Source: Polynucleobacter sp. JS-Polo-80-F4
Lineage (GTDB): Bacteria; Pseudomonadota; Gammaproteobacteria; Burkholderiales; Burkholderiaceae
Assembly (NCBI RefSeq): GCF_018881965.1
Contig: NZ_JACVPI010000001.1
Span: forward strand, 626,018 to 690,017
Reading direction: 5' to 3'
DNA: 64,000 bases
Shown: in pieces, positions 9,724 through 18,587 of the stretch
Numbering within the stretch: position 1 is the stretch's first letter
Layout of the letters: each line of letters opens with the position of its first letter
Notes under the pieces: generated by a model
The model's database searches: none
The model's input: only the letters and a program-made list of their open reading frames with translations
What the model was told of the DNA's origin: nothing
Position numbers and translations under genes: made by a program

Positions 9724-10305
9724 ATGATTGGTCGCATTCAAGGTACTCTCGTTTCAGTTCATCCTCCTCGTCTCTTGGTCGATTGCCAAGGTATTGGTTA
9801 TGAAGTTGATGTACCGATGAGCACTTTGTATCAATTGCCACAAGCAGGTCAAAAGATCACCTTACTCACGCACTTCCAAGTTCGCGAAGATGCACAACAA
9901 CTCTTTGGATTTGCAACTGAGACTGAGCGTGAGGCATTTAGACAGCTCATCAAGATTAGTGGTGTTGGTTCCCGCACAGCTTTAGCAGTACTTTCTGGGA
10001 TGAGTGTCAATGAGCTGGCCCAAGCCATTGCACTTCAAGAAGCAGGACGCCTCACCCAAGTACCTGGAATTGGCAAGAAAACTGCTGAACGTCTCTGTCT
10101 AGAGCTCAAAGGCAAGCTAGCTCCAGACCTTGGTATTGCTGGTGGCAAACCACAAGCGATTGAAGCGAGCAGCGAAGTATTGCAAGCACTCTTGGCATTA
10201 GGCTATTCAGAGAAAGAAGCCCTTCTCGCCCTCAAGCAAATCCCTCCCGACACCTCGGTATCCGATGGTATCCGCATGGGATTGAAGTACCTTTCTAAGC
10301 CATAA
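9724..10305 (+). CDS. ruvA: Holliday junction branch migration protein RuvA
   Basis: Tetrameric junction-binding subunit that loads RuvB. The 193-residue protein has the N-terminal OB fold ([11 protein letters not shown]), two central helix-hairpin-helix motifs ([15 protein letters not shown] and [17 protein letters not shown]) and a C-terminal UBA-like RuvB-binding domain ([16 protein letters not shown]). It is full length and lies between ruvC and ruvB, with probable co-transcription. Confidence 0.97.
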   Translation: MIGRIQGTLVSVHPPRLLVDCQGIGYEVDVPMSTLYQLPQAGQKITLLTHFQVREDAQQLFGFATETEREAFRQLIKISGVGSRTALAVLSGMSVNELAQAIALQEAGRLTQVPGIGKKTAERLCLELKGKLAPDLGIAGGKPQAIEASSEVLQALLALGYSEKEALLALKQIPPDTSVSDGIRMGLKYLSKP

Positions 10306-10323
10306 AACCACTACACTTGCAGC

Positions 10324-11394
10324 ATGGCAATACATACAGACGACCTCAGCTCAATTCCTGAAGATTTACCGGAGAATAACGACCGCATTGTGAGTGGTTC
10401 AGCCGGCAATGCCGAAGCCGTCTTTGAGAGAGCCCTCCGTCCTAAACAACTCGATGAGTACGTTGGCCAAACTAAAGCGCGTGCTCAATTAGAGATTTTT
10501 ATTAGCGCTACCAGAGCGCGCCAAGAAGCCCTAGATCACGTCCTATTGTTTGGGCCTCCCGGTCTTGGTAAAACCACTTTAGCCCACATTATTGCCAGAG
10601 AGCTTGGTGTGAACTTACGTCAAACCAGTGGCCCCGTCCTTGACAGGCCAGGTGATCTTGCTGCCTTGCTCACCAATTTAGAAGAAAACGATGTTCTCTT
10701 TATTGATGAGATTCATCGCTTATCTCCAGTTGTAGAAGAAATTTTGTACCCAGCACTTGAAGACTACAGCCTAGACATTATGATCGGCGAAGGTCCTGCA
10801 GCACGCAGTGTAAAAATTGATCTCAAGCCTTTCACACTCATTGGTGCAACTACTCGCGCCGGTATGCTGACCAACCCATTGCGCGATCGCTTTGGCATTG
10901 TGGCCAGACTTGAGTTCTACACCACAGAAGAACTCACCAAAATCATTAATCGCTCTGCCAGCTTACTCAAGGCTGATATTGATCCAGAAGGGTCAGTTGA
11001 AATTGCAAAGCGCGCTCGTGGCACGCCTCGTATTGCTAACCGCTTACTCCGCCGAGTACGTGACTACGCAGAAGTCAAAGGTAATGGGACGATTACTAAA
11101 GCTATGGCGGATGCTGCGCTCAAGATGCTGGATGTGGATCCGAGCGGCTTTGATGTGATGGATAGAAAACTTTTAGAAGCCATCTTGCACAAGTTTGATG
11201 GTGGCCCAGTAGGTATTGATAACTTGGCAGCAGCTATCGGTGAAGAGCGCGACACGATTGAAGATGTTCTTGAGCCATACCTAATTCAACAAGGCTATCT
11301 ACAAAGAACCTCAAGAGGCAGAGTGGCAACCCGCCAAGCTTATGAGCACTTTGGATTAACACCGCCAAGCGGCAGTACTAGCTTAGATATTTAA
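10324..11394 (+). CDS. ruvB: Holliday junction branch migration helicase RuvB
   Basis: AAA+ motor of branch migration. In 356 residues it shows the Walker A motif [12 protein letters not shown], Walker [11 protein letters not shown], sensor 1 IGATTRAG, the arginine finger region NPLRDRFGI, and the C-terminal winged helix ending in [14 protein letters not shown]. Its TAA overlaps the convergent tyrS stop by four bases, so the two genes share their last nucleotides and no terminator separates them. Confidence 0.97.
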   Translation: MAIHTDDLSSIPEDLPENNDRIVSGSAGNAEAVFERALRPKQLDEYVGQTKARAQLEIFISATRARQEALDHVLLFGPPGLGKTTLAHIIARELGVNLRQTSGPVLDRPGDLAALLTNLEENDVLFIDEIHRLSPVVEEILYPALEDYSLDIMIGEGPAARSVKIDLKPFTLIGATTRAGMLTNPLRDRFGIVARLEFYTTEELTKIINRSASLLKADIDPEGSVEIAKRARGTPRIANRLLRRVRDYAEVKGNGTITKAMADAALKMLDVDPSGFDVMDRKLLEAILHKFDGGPVGIDNLAAAIGEERDTIEDVLEPYLIQQGYLQRTSRGRVATRQAYEHFGLTPPSGSTSLDI

Positions 11395-12623
11395 GCTAGG
11401 GTCACTTTCGCAAACTTACGTTTACCTACTTGTACTACGTAAGTTCCAGCCTCAACCTTTAATTGTTTATCAGCAACGGTTGCGCCATCAATCTTTACGC
11501 CGTTTTGCTCAATATTGCGCATCGCTTCAGATGTCGATGGGGCAAGACCTGCGGCCTTCAATAAATTCGCGATTGCCATAGGGGCGCCAGAGAGGGTCAG
11601 CTCCGGAATGTCATCAGGTACACCGCCCTTAGCGCGATGGTTAAAGTCTTCTAAAGCTTTTTCTGCAGCGGCTTGCGAGTGAAAGCGTGCAACGATTTCT
11701 TGCGCGAGCAGGACTTTGCAATCTTTTGGATTACGCCCGGCAGCAACTTCTTGCTTCATCAAATCAATCTCAGCCATTGGCCTAAATGACAGCAATGTGA
11801 AGTAATCCCACATCAAATCGTCAGAGATGCTCAAGAGTTTGCCAAACATATCACCCGCTGGCTCGCTGATGCCAATGTAATTACCTTTGGACTTACTCAT
11901 CTTCTCAACACCATCCAGACCAACAAGGAGTGGCATTGTCAAAATACATTGAGGCTCTTGGCCATACTCGCGTTGGAGTTCACGGCCAACCAGAAGATTG
12001 AACTTCTGATCTGTACCGCCAAGCTCTAAGTCACTCTTGAGTGCAACAGAGTCATAGCCCTGCATCAATGGGTATAAAAACTCATGAATCGAAATCGGCA
12101 CACCATTGCGATAGCGCTTAGTAAAGTCATCACGCTCTAACATACGAGCAACAGTATGTTTAGCAGCTAACTGAATCATTCCGCGCGCGCCCAATGGATC
12201 ACACCATTCACTGTTGTAACGTACTTCAGTTTTAGAGGGATCGAGGACCATGCTCGCTTGGCGATAGTATGTTTCTGCGTTGACAGCAATCTCTTCTGCG
12301 GTCAATGGAGGACGGGTAGCATTACGGCCTGATGGATCACCAATCATGCTGGTGAAGTCGCCGATCAAGAAAATAACGGTATGGCCTAAATCCTGTAGCT
12401 GACGCAACTTATTCAAAACAACGGTATGACCCAGATGAATATCAGGAGCCGTAGGATCTAAACCTAACTTAATCCGCAGTGGCGTCTTAGTAGCCTGGCT
12501 GCGAGCAAGTTTCTGAACCCAATCTGCCTCAACCAATAGCTCATCACAGCCACGTTTGGTGACTTCGAGCGCTGCAAAGACTTCAGGGGTCAAAGGATAT
12601 TTTTGTTCTGGTTTAGCCGTCAT
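11391..12623 (-). CDS. tyrS: Tyrosyl-tRNA synthetase
   Basis: Class I synthetase charging tRNA-Tyr. I chose the ATG at 12623 (410 residues), where homology begins at [11 protein letters not shown]; an in-frame ATG at 12686 would add 21 unlikely residues and come within 14 bp of anmK. The HIGH motif appears as HLGHT in the [15 protein letters not shown] stretch, the KMSKS loop as KMSKSKGNY, and a C-terminal S4 RNA-binding domain (about 345-410) ends the protein. The longer HIGH-region context resembles the TyrS subtype with [10 protein letters not shown]. It is convergent with ruvB and divergent from anmK. Confidence 0.96.
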   Translation of the reverse strand: MTAKPEQKYPLTPEVFAALEVTKRGCDELLVEADWVQKLARSQATKTPLRIKLGLDPTAPDIHLGHTVVLNKLRQLQDLGHTVIFLIGDFTSMIGDPSGRNATRPPLTAEEIAVNAETYYRQASMVLDPSKTEVRYNSEWCDPLGARGMIQLAAKHTVARMLERDDFTKRYRNGVPISIHEFLYPLMQGYDSVALKSDLELGGTDQKFNLLVGRELQREYGQEPQCILTMPLLVGLDGVEKMSKSKGNYIGISEPAGDMFGKLLSISDDLMWDYFTLLSFRPMAEIDLMKQEVAAGRNPKDCKVLLAQEIVARFHSQAAAEKALEDFNHRAKGGVPDDIPELTLSGAPMAIANLLKAAGLAPSTSEAMRNIEQNGVKIDGATVADKQLKVEAGTYVVQVGKRKFAKVTLA

Positions 12624-12699
12624 GCTGATTCGGATTGCTGATTCAGTTAAATTAGTAGTTAAATTGCTAAAGCATAATTGTCGCATTCCTGAGAGCTAC

Positions 12700-13827
12700 A
12701 TGAACAAACCCCATTCCCTCTATATCGGCCTGATGTCTGGTACCAGCCTAGACGGGATAGATGCCGTTCTAGCCAAGATAGGACCCAATGGAGAAACTGG
12801 CGCCTTAGACGCTGTTAGCACCCCTTTCTCACCAGAGCTTCGTAAAGCCTTATCTGAGCTCCAAAGCCCTGGTCCAAATGAGCTCCATCGGGAAAAACAA
12901 GCAGGTAATGCCTTGGCCTTGGCTTATGCAGAAGCCATCCATCAATTGCTCAAGAAAACTAAGCTCCAGCCCTCAGATATCACCGCCATCGGAGCACATG
13001 GTCAGACCATTCGCCACCAACCCCATTTGGGTGACATGGCATACACACATCAAACCCTGAATTCTGCTCTCTTGGCGGAAAAGACTGGGATCGATGTTAT
13101 TGCTGACTTTAGAAGTCGGGATCTCGCTGCTGGTGGACATGGTGCACCTTTAGTTCCAGCCTTTCATGCACAGCAGTTTGTGGAAGATCAAAATTTAGCC
13201 ATTCTCAATATTGGTGGCATCGCCAATCTCACCTTACTTCCTAAGAGTGGCGAAGTCACTGGTTTTGATTGTGGTCCAGGCAATATGCTGATGGACGCCT
13301 GGATACATGAACATCAAGGCAATACATTTGATGAGAATGGTGCCTGGGCTTTACAAGGCAAAGTGAATGAAACATTGCTGACAAAAATGTTAACCGATTC
13401 TTTCTTTACTAAAGCCCCACCCAAGAGTACCGGCAGAGATGACTTTCATCTTCAATGGTTGCAAGAAAAATTAGGTAGTGAAAACTATCTTTGTGAAGAT
13501 GTACAAGCTACCTTGCTTCATCTAACAGCGCACACAGCCTTAGAGTCTTTGGCACGCTATGCCCCGCAAACCCAGAAGCTGATTGTCTGTGGTGGTGGTG
13601 CCCGAAATAATGCTTTGATGAATTTATTTAAAGCGAAGTCGGATCATTTCTTCAAACAGCCATTAGAAATTACGACTAGTGATTCTGCCGGCATTGATCC
13701 GCAACTTGTGGAAGGTCTTGCCTTTGCATGGCTTGCGTGGGCTCATAAAGAAAAACGGCCAGCAAATTTGCCAGCCGTTACGGGAGCGAGGGGTCCTAGA
13801 ATTCTAGGTGCCTGCTATCCTGCCTAA
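12700..13827 (+). CDS. anmK: Anhydro-N-acetylmuramic acid kinase AnmK
   Basis: Opens the 1,6-anhydro ring of anhydroMurNAc and phosphorylates it to MurNAc-6-phosphate during peptidoglycan recycling. The ATG at 12700 gives 375 residues starting with the family signature YIGLMSGTSLDGIDAVL. Other ASKHA-fold motifs are visible: GAHGQTIRHQP, NIGGIANLT, GFDCGPGN and VCGGGARNNALM. amgK and murU in this window belong to the other branch of MurNAc salvage. The gene is divergent from tyrS with 76 bp between. Confidence 0.95.
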   Translation: MNKPHSLYIGLMSGTSLDGIDAVLAKIGPNGETGALDAVSTPFSPELRKALSELQSPGPNELHREKQAGNALALAYAEAIHQLLKKTKLQPSDITAIGAHGQTIRHQPHLGDMAYTHQTLNSALLAEKTGIDVIADFRSRDLAAGGHGAPLVPAFHAQQFVEDQNLAILNIGGIANLTLLPKSGEVTGFDCGPGNMLMDAWIHEHQGNTFDENGAWALQGKVNETLLTKMLTDSFFTKAPPKSTGRDDFHLQWLQEKLGSENYLCEDVQATLLHLTAHTALESLARYAPQTQKLIVCGGGARNNALMNLFKAKSDHFFKQPLEITTSDSAGIDPQLVEGLAFAWLAWAHKEKRPANLPAVTGARGPRILGACYPA

Positions 13828-13853
13828 TTAAATATTAATTAAATTCTTTTTAA

Positions 13854-14228
13854 TTAAGCAGAGAAAGAAGATCCGCAACCACAAGTAGTTTGCGCATTTG
13901 GATTCTTAATCACAAACTGTGATCCATTGATGTCTTCTTTGTAATCAATCTCAGCACCAACTAAATATTGGAAGCTCATTGAATCTACTAATAAAGTAAC
14001 GCCGTTCTTTTCAAAGAGGGTGTCATCTTCATTTACAGCATCATCAAATGTGAAGCCGTACTGAAATCCAGAGCAACCGCCACCTTGCACGAATACGCGC
14101 AACTTCAATTCTGGGTTACCTTCTTCAGCAATCAAGTCTGCCACTTTCGCAGCAGCGCTATCCGTGAACACCAATGGGGTTGGTGGCTCGGCTAAATCTT
14201 GTGCAGGTTGTGTAGCTAATTCAGTCAT
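13854..14228 (-). CDS. erpA: Iron-sulfur cluster insertion protein ErpA (A-type carrier)
   Basis: A-type carrier that delivers [Fe-S] clusters to apo-proteins. The 124 residues include the three conserved cysteines: one in [13 protein letters not shown] and two in the C-terminal CGCGSSFSA. The N-terminal extension (about 15 residues) is rich in Ala/Pro and probably disordered. It is the last gene of the minus-strand run rplM-rpsI-argC-erpA, 80 bp after argC. IscA is the alternative name; ErpA is favoured by location and length. Confidence 0.93.
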   Translation of the reverse strand: MTELATQPAQDLAEPPTPLVFTDSAAAKVADLIAEEGNPELKLRVFVQGGGCSGFQYGFTFDDAVNEDDTLFEKNGVTLLVDSMSFQYLVGAEIDYKEDINGSQFVIKNPNAQTTCGCGSSFSA

Positions 14229-14308
14229 GATTTACTCCCAATTCAAAAGGCAATAGCTTATTTTAGGCTTTTAATGGCCAGTTTGCTGAAGGGGTATTCC
14301 TTATGAAA

Positions 14309-15367
14309 TTAAGGAGATACAGCAATCTGGGTAAGGCCTGTAGTCTCCGGGAAGCCAAACATGAGGTTCATGCACTGGACTCCCTGACCTGAAGCACCCT
14401 TTACCAAGTTGTCTTCCACCACCAAAATAACTAAAGTGTCACCACCGCCTGGACGATGAATCGCAATCCGGATGCCATTGCTACCCCGTACAGAGCGTGT
14501 TTCTGGGTGACTACCTGCCGGCATCACATCCACAAAAGACTCATCTTTGTAGAAGTCCTCATAAAGCTTTTGGTAATCCACCTCTATACCTGCGTCAGTC
14601 AAACGCACATACAAGGTCGAATGAATACCTCTAATCATCGGCGTTAAATGCGGCACAAAGGTTAGCCCAATTTGATCATGGCCAGCAATTGCTTTTAAGC
14701 CCTGCTCGATCTCAGGAAGATGACGGTGGCCTTTGACGCTATACGCCTTGAAGTTATCACTTGCCTCAGATAAGAGCGTACCAATTTCTGCTTTACGTCC
14801 AGCACCGGAAGTTCCTGACTTCGAGTCAGAAATAATATGGCTACCATCGATCAGTTGCTTACCACCAGTTGATTTAGGCGTCAGCAATGGTGCAAGACCA
14901 AGCTGCACTGAAGTTGGGTAGCAACCTGCTAAACCAACTACGCGCGCCTTCTTGATGGCATCACGATTGATCTCTGGCAAGCCATAAACTGCCTCAGCCA
15001 AAATTTCTGGGCAGCTATGTTCCATGCCATACCATTTGGCAAATTCTTTCACATCTTTAAGGCGGAAGTCTGCGGCAAGATCCAAAATCTTGACGTTGTT
15101 AGCCAGTAATTCTTTTGCTTGCGCCATGGCAACGCCATGTGGGGTTGCAAAGAACACAACATCGCATTCATTTAGCTTGGCCTCATCAGGCGTTGTAAAT
15201 TTCAGAGAAACACGGCCACGTAAAGATGGGAACATGTCAGCAACTGGCATGCCAGCTTCTGTACGAGAAGTAATTGCAGTGAGCTCTACCTCAGGATGCT
15301 GTGCTAATAAACGCAACAGCTCCACTCCGGTATATCCAGTGCCACCTACGATGCCAACTTTAATCAT
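14309..15367 (-). CDS. argC: N-acetyl-gamma-glutamyl-phosphate reductase ArgC
   Basis: NADPH-dependent reductase of arginine synthesis. Homology begins at [14 protein letters not shown], so I use the ATG at 15367 (352 residues), not one four codons upstream. The Rossmann motif [14 protein letters not shown], the catalytic Cys in [12 protein letters not shown] near residue 150 and the KGHRHLPEI segment are all present. A terminator-like hairpin separates it from rpsI upstream, so it may have its own promoter in that gap. Confidence 0.96.
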   Translation of the reverse strand: MIKVGIVGGTGYTGVELLRLLAQHPEVELTAITSRTEAGMPVADMFPSLRGRVSLKFTTPDEAKLNECDVVFFATPHGVAMAQAKELLANNVKILDLAADFRLKDVKEFAKWYGMEHSCPEILAEAVYGLPEINRDAIKKARVVGLAGCYPTSVQLGLAPLLTPKSTGGKQLIDGSHIISDSKSGTSGAGRKAEIGTLLSEASDNFKAYSVKGHRHLPEIEQGLKAIAGHDQIGLTFVPHLTPMIRGIHSTLYVRLTDAGIEVDYQKLYEDFYKDESFVDVMPAGSHPETRSVRGSNGIRIAIHRPGGGDTLVILVVEDNLVKGASGQGVQCMNLMFGFPETTGLTQIAVSP

Positions 15368-15435
15368 GCCATTCTCCAAAATACTGACCGTGAGAAGTTT
15401 CTTTTAAAACTCCTGAATACCTCAATTGTAGAAAC

Positions 15436-15461
15436 AAAAAGGGCCGCTTGCGCGACCCTTT
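15436..15461 (-). terminator. Intrinsic terminator after rpsI
   Basis: Read on the minus strand, AAAGGG-T-CGC and GCG-G-CCCTTT form a stem around a GCAA tetraloop, followed by TT. It lies 27 bp past the rpsI stop and before argC, so it would end the rplM-rpsI transcript at least partly. Confidence 0.7.
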
Positions 15462-15487
15462 CGATAAAACTTGAGCGACTGAAAGAA

Positions 15488-15889
15488 TTAGCGCTTGCTG
15501 AACTGCTTACGACGACGCGCGCCGTGCAGACCAACCTTTTTACGCTCAACTTCACGAGCATCGCGAGTTACCAAGCCTGCTTTAGACAGGGCTGGCTTCA
15601 AAGCGTTGTCGTAGTCGATCAATGCACGAGTAACACCGTGACGAACTGCGCCAGCTTGGCCAGTTTCACCGCCACCAGAAACGTTTACTTTGATATCAAA
15701 GGTCGTTAAGTGGGCTGTGAGAGCCAAAGGCTGACGAGCGATCATGCGTGATGTTTCACGAGCAAAATATGCATCGATAGGCTTACCATTAACAATGATT
15801 TCGCCTTTGCCAGATTTAATAAATACACGCGCCACAGAACTCTTGCGACGACCAGTACCGTAATTCCAATTTCCGTAATTAATAGCCAT
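15488..15889 (-). CDS. rpsI: 30S ribosomal protein S9
   Basis: Small-subunit head protein whose C-terminal tail reaches the P-site tRNA. The 133-residue protein shows [14 protein letters not shown] at the N-terminus, the [14 protein letters not shown] loop, and the conserved basic end [11 protein letters not shown]. It follows rplM by 9 bp in the usual rplM-rpsI operon. Confidence 0.98.
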   Translation of the reverse strand: MAINYGNWNYGTGRRKSSVARVFIKSGKGEIIVNGKPIDAYFARETSRMIARQPLALTAHLTTFDIKVNVSGGGETGQAGAVRHGVTRALIDYDNALKPALSKAGLVTRDAREVERKKVGLHGARRRKQFSKR

Positions 15890-15898
15890 TTGGTTTCC

Positions 15899-16327
15899 TT
15901 AAATCTCTAACGCTTTTGGCTGTTGAGCCGCATGCGGATGATTGGCGTCGCCGTAGACTTTTAATTTCTTAATCATGGCGTAGCCTAGTGGGCCTTTTGG
16001 CAACATACCCTTCACAGCCTTCTCCAAAGCGCGACCTGGGAAACGGTCTTGCATCTTGTCGAAGTTAGTCGAGCTAATACCACCTGGGTATCCGCTGTGA
16101 CGGTAATAAATTTTGTTCAAGCCTTTTGTGCCTGTGACACGGAGCTTAGAAGAATTGATAACGACAATAAAGTCGCCAGTATCAACGTGTGGGGTGTATT
16201 CAGGCTTGTGCTTGCCGCGTAGACGGAGTGCCACTTCACTGGCGACACGACCGAGGACTTTGTCCGTAGCGTCAATCACGAACCATTCATGCACTACCTC
16301 ATGGGATTTTGCAGAAAAAGTTTTCAT
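15899..16327 (-). CDS. rplM: 50S ribosomal protein L13
   Basis: Early-assembly large-subunit protein. The 142 residues include [16 protein letters not shown] near the N-terminus, [17 protein letters not shown], and the C-terminal [18 protein letters not shown]. It is first in the operon with rpsI. Its 160-bp leader contains a strong inverted repeat and lies downstream of a separate candidate small RNA with its own terminator. Confidence 0.98.
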   Translation of the reverse strand: MKTFSAKSHEVVHEWFVIDATDKVLGRVASEVALRLRGKHKPEYTPHVDTGDFIVVINSSKLRVTGTKGLNKIYYRHSGYPGGISSTNFDKMQDRFPGRALEKAVKGMLPKGPLGYAMIKKLKVYGDANHPHAAQQPKALEI

Positions 16328-16437
16328 GATTTCTCAAATTGTTATGGTCAAAAAAAATTACCCCAACCAAACTACGTCCACCTTGGCCCTGCTTATGTTT
16401 GCAAGCTCGCAGATTCTGCAATTTAACTGGTACAACA

Positions 16438-16463
16438 AATTACCGCTGACCGGCTCGGTAATT
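16438..16463 (-). repeat. Perfect inverted repeat in the rplM leader
   Basis: AATTACCG and CGGTAATT form an eight-base-pair stem around a ten-base loop, about 110 bp before the rplM ATG. No T-tract follows it on either strand, so it does not look like a terminator. It could be an operator or an RNA structure for autoregulation by L13; neither is proven. Confidence 0.6.
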
Positions 16464-16487
16464 CAGTAAAGCCTTGAATTGTAACCT

Positions 16488-16516
16488 AAAAAAAACCCAG
16501 GAACGAGTCCTGGGTT
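16488..16516 (-). terminator. Intrinsic terminator of the candidate small RNA
   Basis: A nine-base-pair stem (AACCCAGGA/TCCTGGGTT) with a five-base loop is followed on the minus strand by eight consecutive Ts. No protein gene ends just upstream of it on this strand, which is what points to a non-coding transcript. Confidence 0.85.
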
Positions 16517-16589
16517 GGAATCCACCTATGTTTGGGTGGAGGAGACACTGGGAGGTAAGTCGCAGTCTTATACAAGACTGACTACCAAT
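16488..16589 (-). ncRNA. Candidate small RNA with anti-Shine-Dalgarno motifs
   Basis: This is unrecognised; the call rests on structure. On the minus strand a -10 (TAGAAT, 16596-16601) and a -35-like TTGCGT (16620-16625, 18-bp spacer) predict a start near 16589. Next come hairpin 1 (CAGTCTT/AAGACTG, 16563-16580), a single-stranded C-rich linker holding CCTCCC and CTCCTCC (16538-16558), hairpin 2 (CCACC/GGTGG core, 16521-16540), and a classic terminator (AACCCAGGA/TCCTGGGTT, five-base loop, eight Ts, 16488-16516). This order is typical of trans-acting small RNAs that pair with ribosome binding sites. It could instead be a prematurely terminated leader of rplM. Confidence 0.6.
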
Positions 16590-16595
16590 GTGGTT

Positions 16596-16625
16596 ATTCT
16601 ACACAAGGATCATGGTGCAACGCAA
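16596..16625 (-). promoter_or_regulatory. Predicted promoter of the candidate small RNA
   Basis: On the minus strand TTGCGT and TAGAAT are separated by 18 bp and point toward the hairpins and terminator at 16488-16580. Both hexamers are reasonable sigma-70 matches. An FNR-like box lies immediately upstream. Confidence 0.5.
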
Positions 16626-16630
16626 GAATA

Positions 16631-16644
16631 TTGACCGAAATCAA
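16631..16644. promoter_or_regulatory. FNR/CRP-family-like operator
   Basis: TTGAC-CGAA-ATCAA matches nine of ten defined positions of the FNR/ANR consensus TTGAT-N4-ATCAA. Its centre is about 48 bp upstream of the predicted small-RNA start, just outside the -35, and about 100 bp before the divergent osmC-family gene, so it could serve either. A second dyad, GTTGCTG-N2-CAGCAAC, lies at 16654-16669. Confidence 0.45.
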
Positions 16645-16738
16645 TATATTTATGTTGCTGTGCAGCAACTTAATTTCCCTTAGAATAGGTAAACTATTGA
16701 TAATATTGATTAATTTATTAAGTTAGGGGTCACTAATA

Positions 16739-17161
16739 ATGGAATGTCGAGTAAGTTGGTTGGGTAATGGCGGAATGGCTTTTTCTGCAGAAACAGGCAG
16801 CGGCCACCTCGTGAACATGGATGGCGCCCCTGAAGCGGGTGGCAGAAACCTCGCCCCAAGACCAATGGAGCTCCTTTTAGCTGGCGCAGGTGGTTGCTCA
16901 GCCTTTGATGTGGTTTTAATCCTACAGAGGGCCCGTCAGGCCATTAGCGGCTGTGAAGTGGCACTCCAAGCCGAAAGAGCCACGGAAGACCCTAAAGTCT
17001 TCACCAAGATCAATTTGCACTTCATTGTTAAGGGCAAAGGTCTAGACCAGGCAAAGGTAGATCGCGCCGTTAAGCTCTCTCATGAAAAGTATTGCTCAGC
17101 GACCACCATGTTGGCTAAAACCGCAGAACTGACTTACAGCGTCGAAATCATTTCAGAATAA
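16739..17161 (+). CDS. OsmC/YhfA-family protein
   Basis: Small cytosolic protein of the OsmC/Ohr superfamily, which includes thiol peroxidases acting on organic hydroperoxides. The 140 residues contain PRPMELLLAGAGGCSAFDVV with one conserved Cys near residue 59, and a second Cys in HEKYCSATTMLAK near 122, the usual two-cysteine arrangement. The sequence is closer to the YhfA/general OsmC subgroup than to Ohr. A TAGAAT-like -10 lies about 55 bp upstream, downstream of the FNR-like box and a seven-bp dyad. The substrate is unknown. Confidence 0.85.
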   Translation: MECRVSWLGNGGMAFSAETGSGHLVNMDGAPEAGGRNLAPRPMELLLAGAGGCSAFDVVLILQRARQAISGCEVALQAERATEDPKVFTKINLHFIVKGKGLDQAKVDRAVKLSHEKYCSATTMLAKTAELTYSVEIISE

Positions 17162-17165
17162 GTGC

Positions 17166-17468
17166 AGAGTCAATCGATAAGCCGGATTCTGTCGCCTAGA
17201 TTTGCATCTAGGGGCAATCATTCCTCTAGGCCGTTAGTTACCTAACGGCTCAAGCTCCCTACCCGCAGACTCAGCGGGACGCCTCATCGCCTGCTTACTT
17301 GGGATTGCTCCAGGTGGAGGTTACCGCGTTTCACCGTAACTAAATACGCTCGTCTCTGTGGCCCTATTCCTCACGTCGCCGTGGATGGCCGTTAGCCATC
17401 ACCCTTCCCTATGGAGTCCGGACTTTCCTCCCCCTCAATAAAGAGGCGGCGATTGCCCAATTGACTCT
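17166..17468 (-). ncRNA. rnpB: RNase P RNA (class A)
   Basis: Catalytic RNA that matures tRNA 5' ends. On the minus strand the hallmark GAGGAAAGTCCGGACTCC (P4/CR-I region) lies near the 5' end, and GACAGAATCCGGCTTATC lies near the 3' end. The termini AGAGTCAAT and ATTGACTCT pair with each other as helix P1, which sets the ends at 17468 and 17166 (about 303 nt). The flanking space explains the 366-bp gap between the osmC-family gene and pyrC. TTAGCC and TTAGAC (17-bp spacer), a weak promoter, lie just upstream. Confidence 0.96.
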
Positions 17469-17527
17469 GCGACTGCAGTCTAACGCAGTCAGGAGAATTT
17501 GGCTAAGAAACGAATGATTTGAGTTTT

Positions 17528-18586
17528 TTAAACGAGTGACCAGGCGATGGTTTCGCCGGCACGCAATGGAACAATAGTGGCATCACCCAATGGCAATTCA
17601 GCAGGGATATTTTGCGGCTGCTTTACCAAAGTAATTGTTTTGGTATTACGTGGCAATGAATAAAAGTCTGGGCCAAAGAAACTAGCAAAGCCTTCTAGCT
17701 TATCTAACTTGTCAACACTCTCAAATGCTTCAGCATATAAACCTAAGGCATTAAAGGCGCTATAGCAACCAGCACAACCGCAGACAGCCTCCTTGGCACC
17801 CTTAGCATGCGGCGCACTGTCAGTACCCAAAAAGAAGCGAGAGTTACCACTAGTAGCAGCCTCTAATAAAGCAACACGATGCTCTTCACGCTTTAAAACT
17901 GGCAAGCAATAATTATGCGGACGAATACCACCGGCAAAAATCGCATTGCGATTCATCAATAAATGTTGTGGGGTAATCGTTGCTGCAATGGTATTTTTTC
18001 CACCCGTCACTGCATCACGCACATAGTGAGCAGCTTGTTTAGTGGTGATGTGCTCGAACACAATCTTGAGCTCCGGAAATTTTTTGCGTAAGGGCTCTAA
18101 TACTGCATCAATAAATACTGCCTCACGATCAAAGATATCGATATCCGCATGCGTCACTTCACCGTGCACAAGCAAGGGCATTCCGACTGCTTGCATCGCT
18201 TCTAATGCAGCATAGCAATGCTTGAGGTCACTGACACCTGCATCACTATTGGTCGTTGCTCCTGCAGGATATAGCTTAAAACCGACAATGCCTGCGGCCT
18301 TGGCCTTGCGCACTTCATCGGCAGAGGTATTGTCGGTGAGATACAGCGTCATCAAAGGTGTAAAGCTAGTTATGCCTAAAGTATTCAGGTTTGCCTGAAT
18401 ACGCTCTTGATAAGCCTTAGCTAAATCTACTGTTGTAACAGGGGGCTTCAGGTTTGGCATGATGATGGCACGTGCAAATTGACGCGCAGTATCTGCCAGA
18501 ACATCTTTCATCACTTCACCATCACGAATATGTAAATGCCAATCGTCTGGTTGAATCAATTGAATTTGAGTAGGGCTATTGGACAT
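17528..18586 (-). CDS. pyrC: Dihydroorotase PyrC
   Basis: Zinc amidohydrolase closing carbamoyl-aspartate to dihydroorotate in pyrimidine synthesis. The 352-residue protein is the E. coli-type class II enzyme: [10 protein letters not shown] gives the first metal ligands, [12 protein letters not shown] carries the carboxylated Lys, and LLVHGEV, FEHITT and GTDSAPH supply the remaining ligands and the catalytic Asp. It starts one base past the glycerate kinase stop, so the two are probably co-transcribed. Confidence 0.96.
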   Translation of the reverse strand: MSNSPTQIQLIQPDDWHLHIRDGEVMKDVLADTARQFARAIIMPNLKPPVTTVDLAKAYQERIQANLNTLGITSFTPLMTLYLTDNTSADEVRKAKAAGIVGFKLYPAGATTNSDAGVSDLKHCYAALEAMQAVGMPLLVHGEVTHADIDIFDREAVFIDAVLEPLRKKFPELKIVFEHITTKQAAHYVRDAVTGGKNTIAATITPQHLLMNRNAIFAGGIRPHNYCLPVLKREEHRVALLEAATSGNSRFFLGTDSAPHAKGAKEAVCGCAGCYSAFNALGLYAEAFESVDKLDKLEGFASFFGPDFYSLPRNTKTITLVKQPQNIPAELPLGDATIVPLRAGETIAWSLV

Positions 18587-18587
18587 A

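Noticed and set aside
16113..16469. A 118-codon plus-strand frame covering the 5' half of rplM and its leader
   Set aside because: Most of it is antisense to the certain gene rplM, the peptide has no recognisable pattern, and it ends in the inverted repeat; a shadow frame.
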